Below are positions 63,203 through 64,000 of a stretch of 64,000 bases of DNA, piece by piece (within the stretch, counting starts at the first letter, position 1; the number at the start of each line of letters is the position of its first letter). Location of the stretch: assembly GCA_021307315.1 (NCBI GenBank), contig JAJSPD010000065.1, positions 124,001 through 188,000 on the forward strand. Direction: 5' to 3'. This stretch comes from Bisporella sp. PMI_857. Taxonomy: Eukaryota > Ascomycota > Leotiomycetes > Helotiales > Helotiaceae. The position numbers were made by a program, and so were the translations under genes. The notes under the pieces are model-generated. The model searched no databases, was not told the DNA's origin, and saw only the letters and a list, made by a program, of their open reading frames with translations.

Positions 63203-63303
63203 CGACACCTGTGTGATTCGAACACACGCTCCCGAAGGAAATGCCTAACAGGCTTGTTTTACAACATAGCAGGGCATCGCGTTAACCTCTCCGCCAAAGT
63301 GCC
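63203..63303 (-). tRNA. tRNA-Ser(GCT) with a 20-nt intron
   Basis: Read on the minus strand from 63303. The acceptor stem GGCACTT pairs with AGGTGTC, with two G-U pairs. The D-arm is GCG...CGC. The anticodon stem ATGCC pairs with GGCAT, and the loop holds CT-GCT-A, so the anticodon is GCT (reads AGC/AGU serine codons). A 20-nt intron (63266-63247) sits after position 37, the canonical place. A long variable arm (TTCCTTCGGGAGC) makes it a type II tRNA. The T-arm is GTGTG-TTCGAAT-CACAC. The discriminator is G, as in eukaryotic tRNA-Ser. The structure is complete. Confidence 0.9.
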
Positions 63304-63896
63304 AAATTGCCAAATTGTGATTGCCAGCGCGCATATAATAATTTATAATGTTTAAAAGATTTTCGCCAAGATCGCTTAGCTCATCCCTAGCTTCGATTCC
63401 AATGCCTACCATACTTTAACGTGCCTATAATGCCATAGAAGGCATTGTGCATATTTATGCAATTATACAAGGACATAATATAGTCCGGCTAGCGCATTAA
63501 ATGATTCTCCGTTCACAATAATACTCTTGTATCACGATTTTTTATATGATTCTTTGGGTTCTCCGCAACTGTAGCCGGGTATTCTGGTGTGCCTGTAGCA
63601 ATACGTTACAACAAGCCCTGCAGTGGACTTTTTGGCCAAATGGTGGTTGGGAGTGACTGTGGGGACTTTCAGCAATCCCACCTTTTGCTATTCACGGCCA
63701 TTCACCGGTCTTTCTTGCGTTACATCTCTGTCTTCTTCTCCACTGCAACTCGTGTTCACTGTCGTGTTATGGTAATATTGTTTTGCTGTTCATTGATCCA
63801 TTTTATCCTGTTTTGAAATTTCTAGTCCTTGCTAGTTGTGATCTTTACCATTCACACCTCTCCCGTATCTCCAAGTCATCGCACGTGCACCCTGAG
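63304..63896. other. Upstream region of the partial SDR gene
   Basis: No gene is seen. It contains the tRNA 5' flank and the likely promoter of the truncated gene at the window end. No identified motif. Confidence 0.45.
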
Positions 63897-64000
63897 ATGG
63901 CAAGGTCCTTCAATCACAAAGTCATTGTGGTCACGGGAGCAGCATCTGGTATTGGAAGAGCAACAAGTATCAAGTTATCTCAATTAGGTGCCAACCTTGC
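63897..64000 (+). CDS. Short-chain dehydrogenase/reductase, 5' end only (cut by window edge)
   Basis: A start codon at 63897 begins MARSFNHKVIVVTGAASGIG, the beta-1 strand and cofactor loop TGAASGIG (TGxxxGxG) of classical SDR enzymes. The frame continues (RATSIKLSQLGANL) to the window edge. This is NAD(P)-dependent oxidoreductase-type, with substrate not predictable from 34 residues. Confidence 0.8.
   Translation, partial: MARSFNHKVIVVTGAASGIGRATSIKLSQLGANL

Overview
The window is nuclear DNA of a filamentous ascomycete (Pezizomycotina). The evidence is the many short GT-AG introns (about 40-80 nt), the protein families (2EXR and F-box proteins, a DUF7708-NACHT STAND protein, an OTT_1508-like deaminase, DUF7924, a GH30 galactanase, an arylamine N-acetyltransferase), an intron-bearing tRNA-Ser, and very AT-rich blocks that look like repeat-induced point mutation (RIP). 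The style suggests Leotiomycetes, but that is only an impression. All exon structures were read by eye from splice signals, and frame was checked by exon-length arithmetic.

Layout. 0-15 kb is decayed, gene-poor sequence: a broken SRPK-like kinase at the left edge, an intact 10-exon TmpA-like membrane protein gene (3425-5463), a STAND/NLR gene with three apparent frameshifts and a nonsense codon (6869-11514), and a fragment of a membrane-protein gene beside a 17-G run. 15.8-21 kb is conserved: the P4-ATPase flippase DRS2 diverges from CRIPT. 24.4 kb holds a secreted alanine-rich precursor with dibasic sites. 27.0-28.3 kb is a nested mobile-element remnant: an AT-rich element with 57-bp inverted repeats and TA flanks, interrupted by a 203-bp solo LTR with a 5-bp ACGCG target duplication.

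28.5-44.2 kb is accessory in character: an orphan small protein, a three-domain P-loop/HAD/uracil-phosphoribosyltransferase-like protein, an OTT_1508-like deaminase, a C2H2 zinc-finger gene with an in-frame TAG, a DUF7924 PD-(D/E)XK-like protein and a 2EXR protein. Several of these look directed at nucleotides or nucleic acids.

44.9-64 kb is mostly metabolic or housekeeping: a RING protein with RGG and RS regions (Mpe1/RBBP6-like), an HSL-type alpha/beta hydrolase, a peroxisomal acyl-CoA oxidase ending in AKL, a secreted GH30 galactanase, an F-box gene with one apparent +1 frameshift, a SET protein, an arylamine N-acetyltransferase, a second alpha/beta hydrolase, tRNA-Ser(GCT) and the start of a short-chain dehydrogenase cut by the window edge.

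No secondary-metabolite cluster, CRISPR array or rRNA was seen. The most notable items are the nested transposon/solo LTR, the STAND gene in decay, and the 28-44 kb group of nucleotide- or nucleic-acid-directed accessory genes. None is proven to be a new system.
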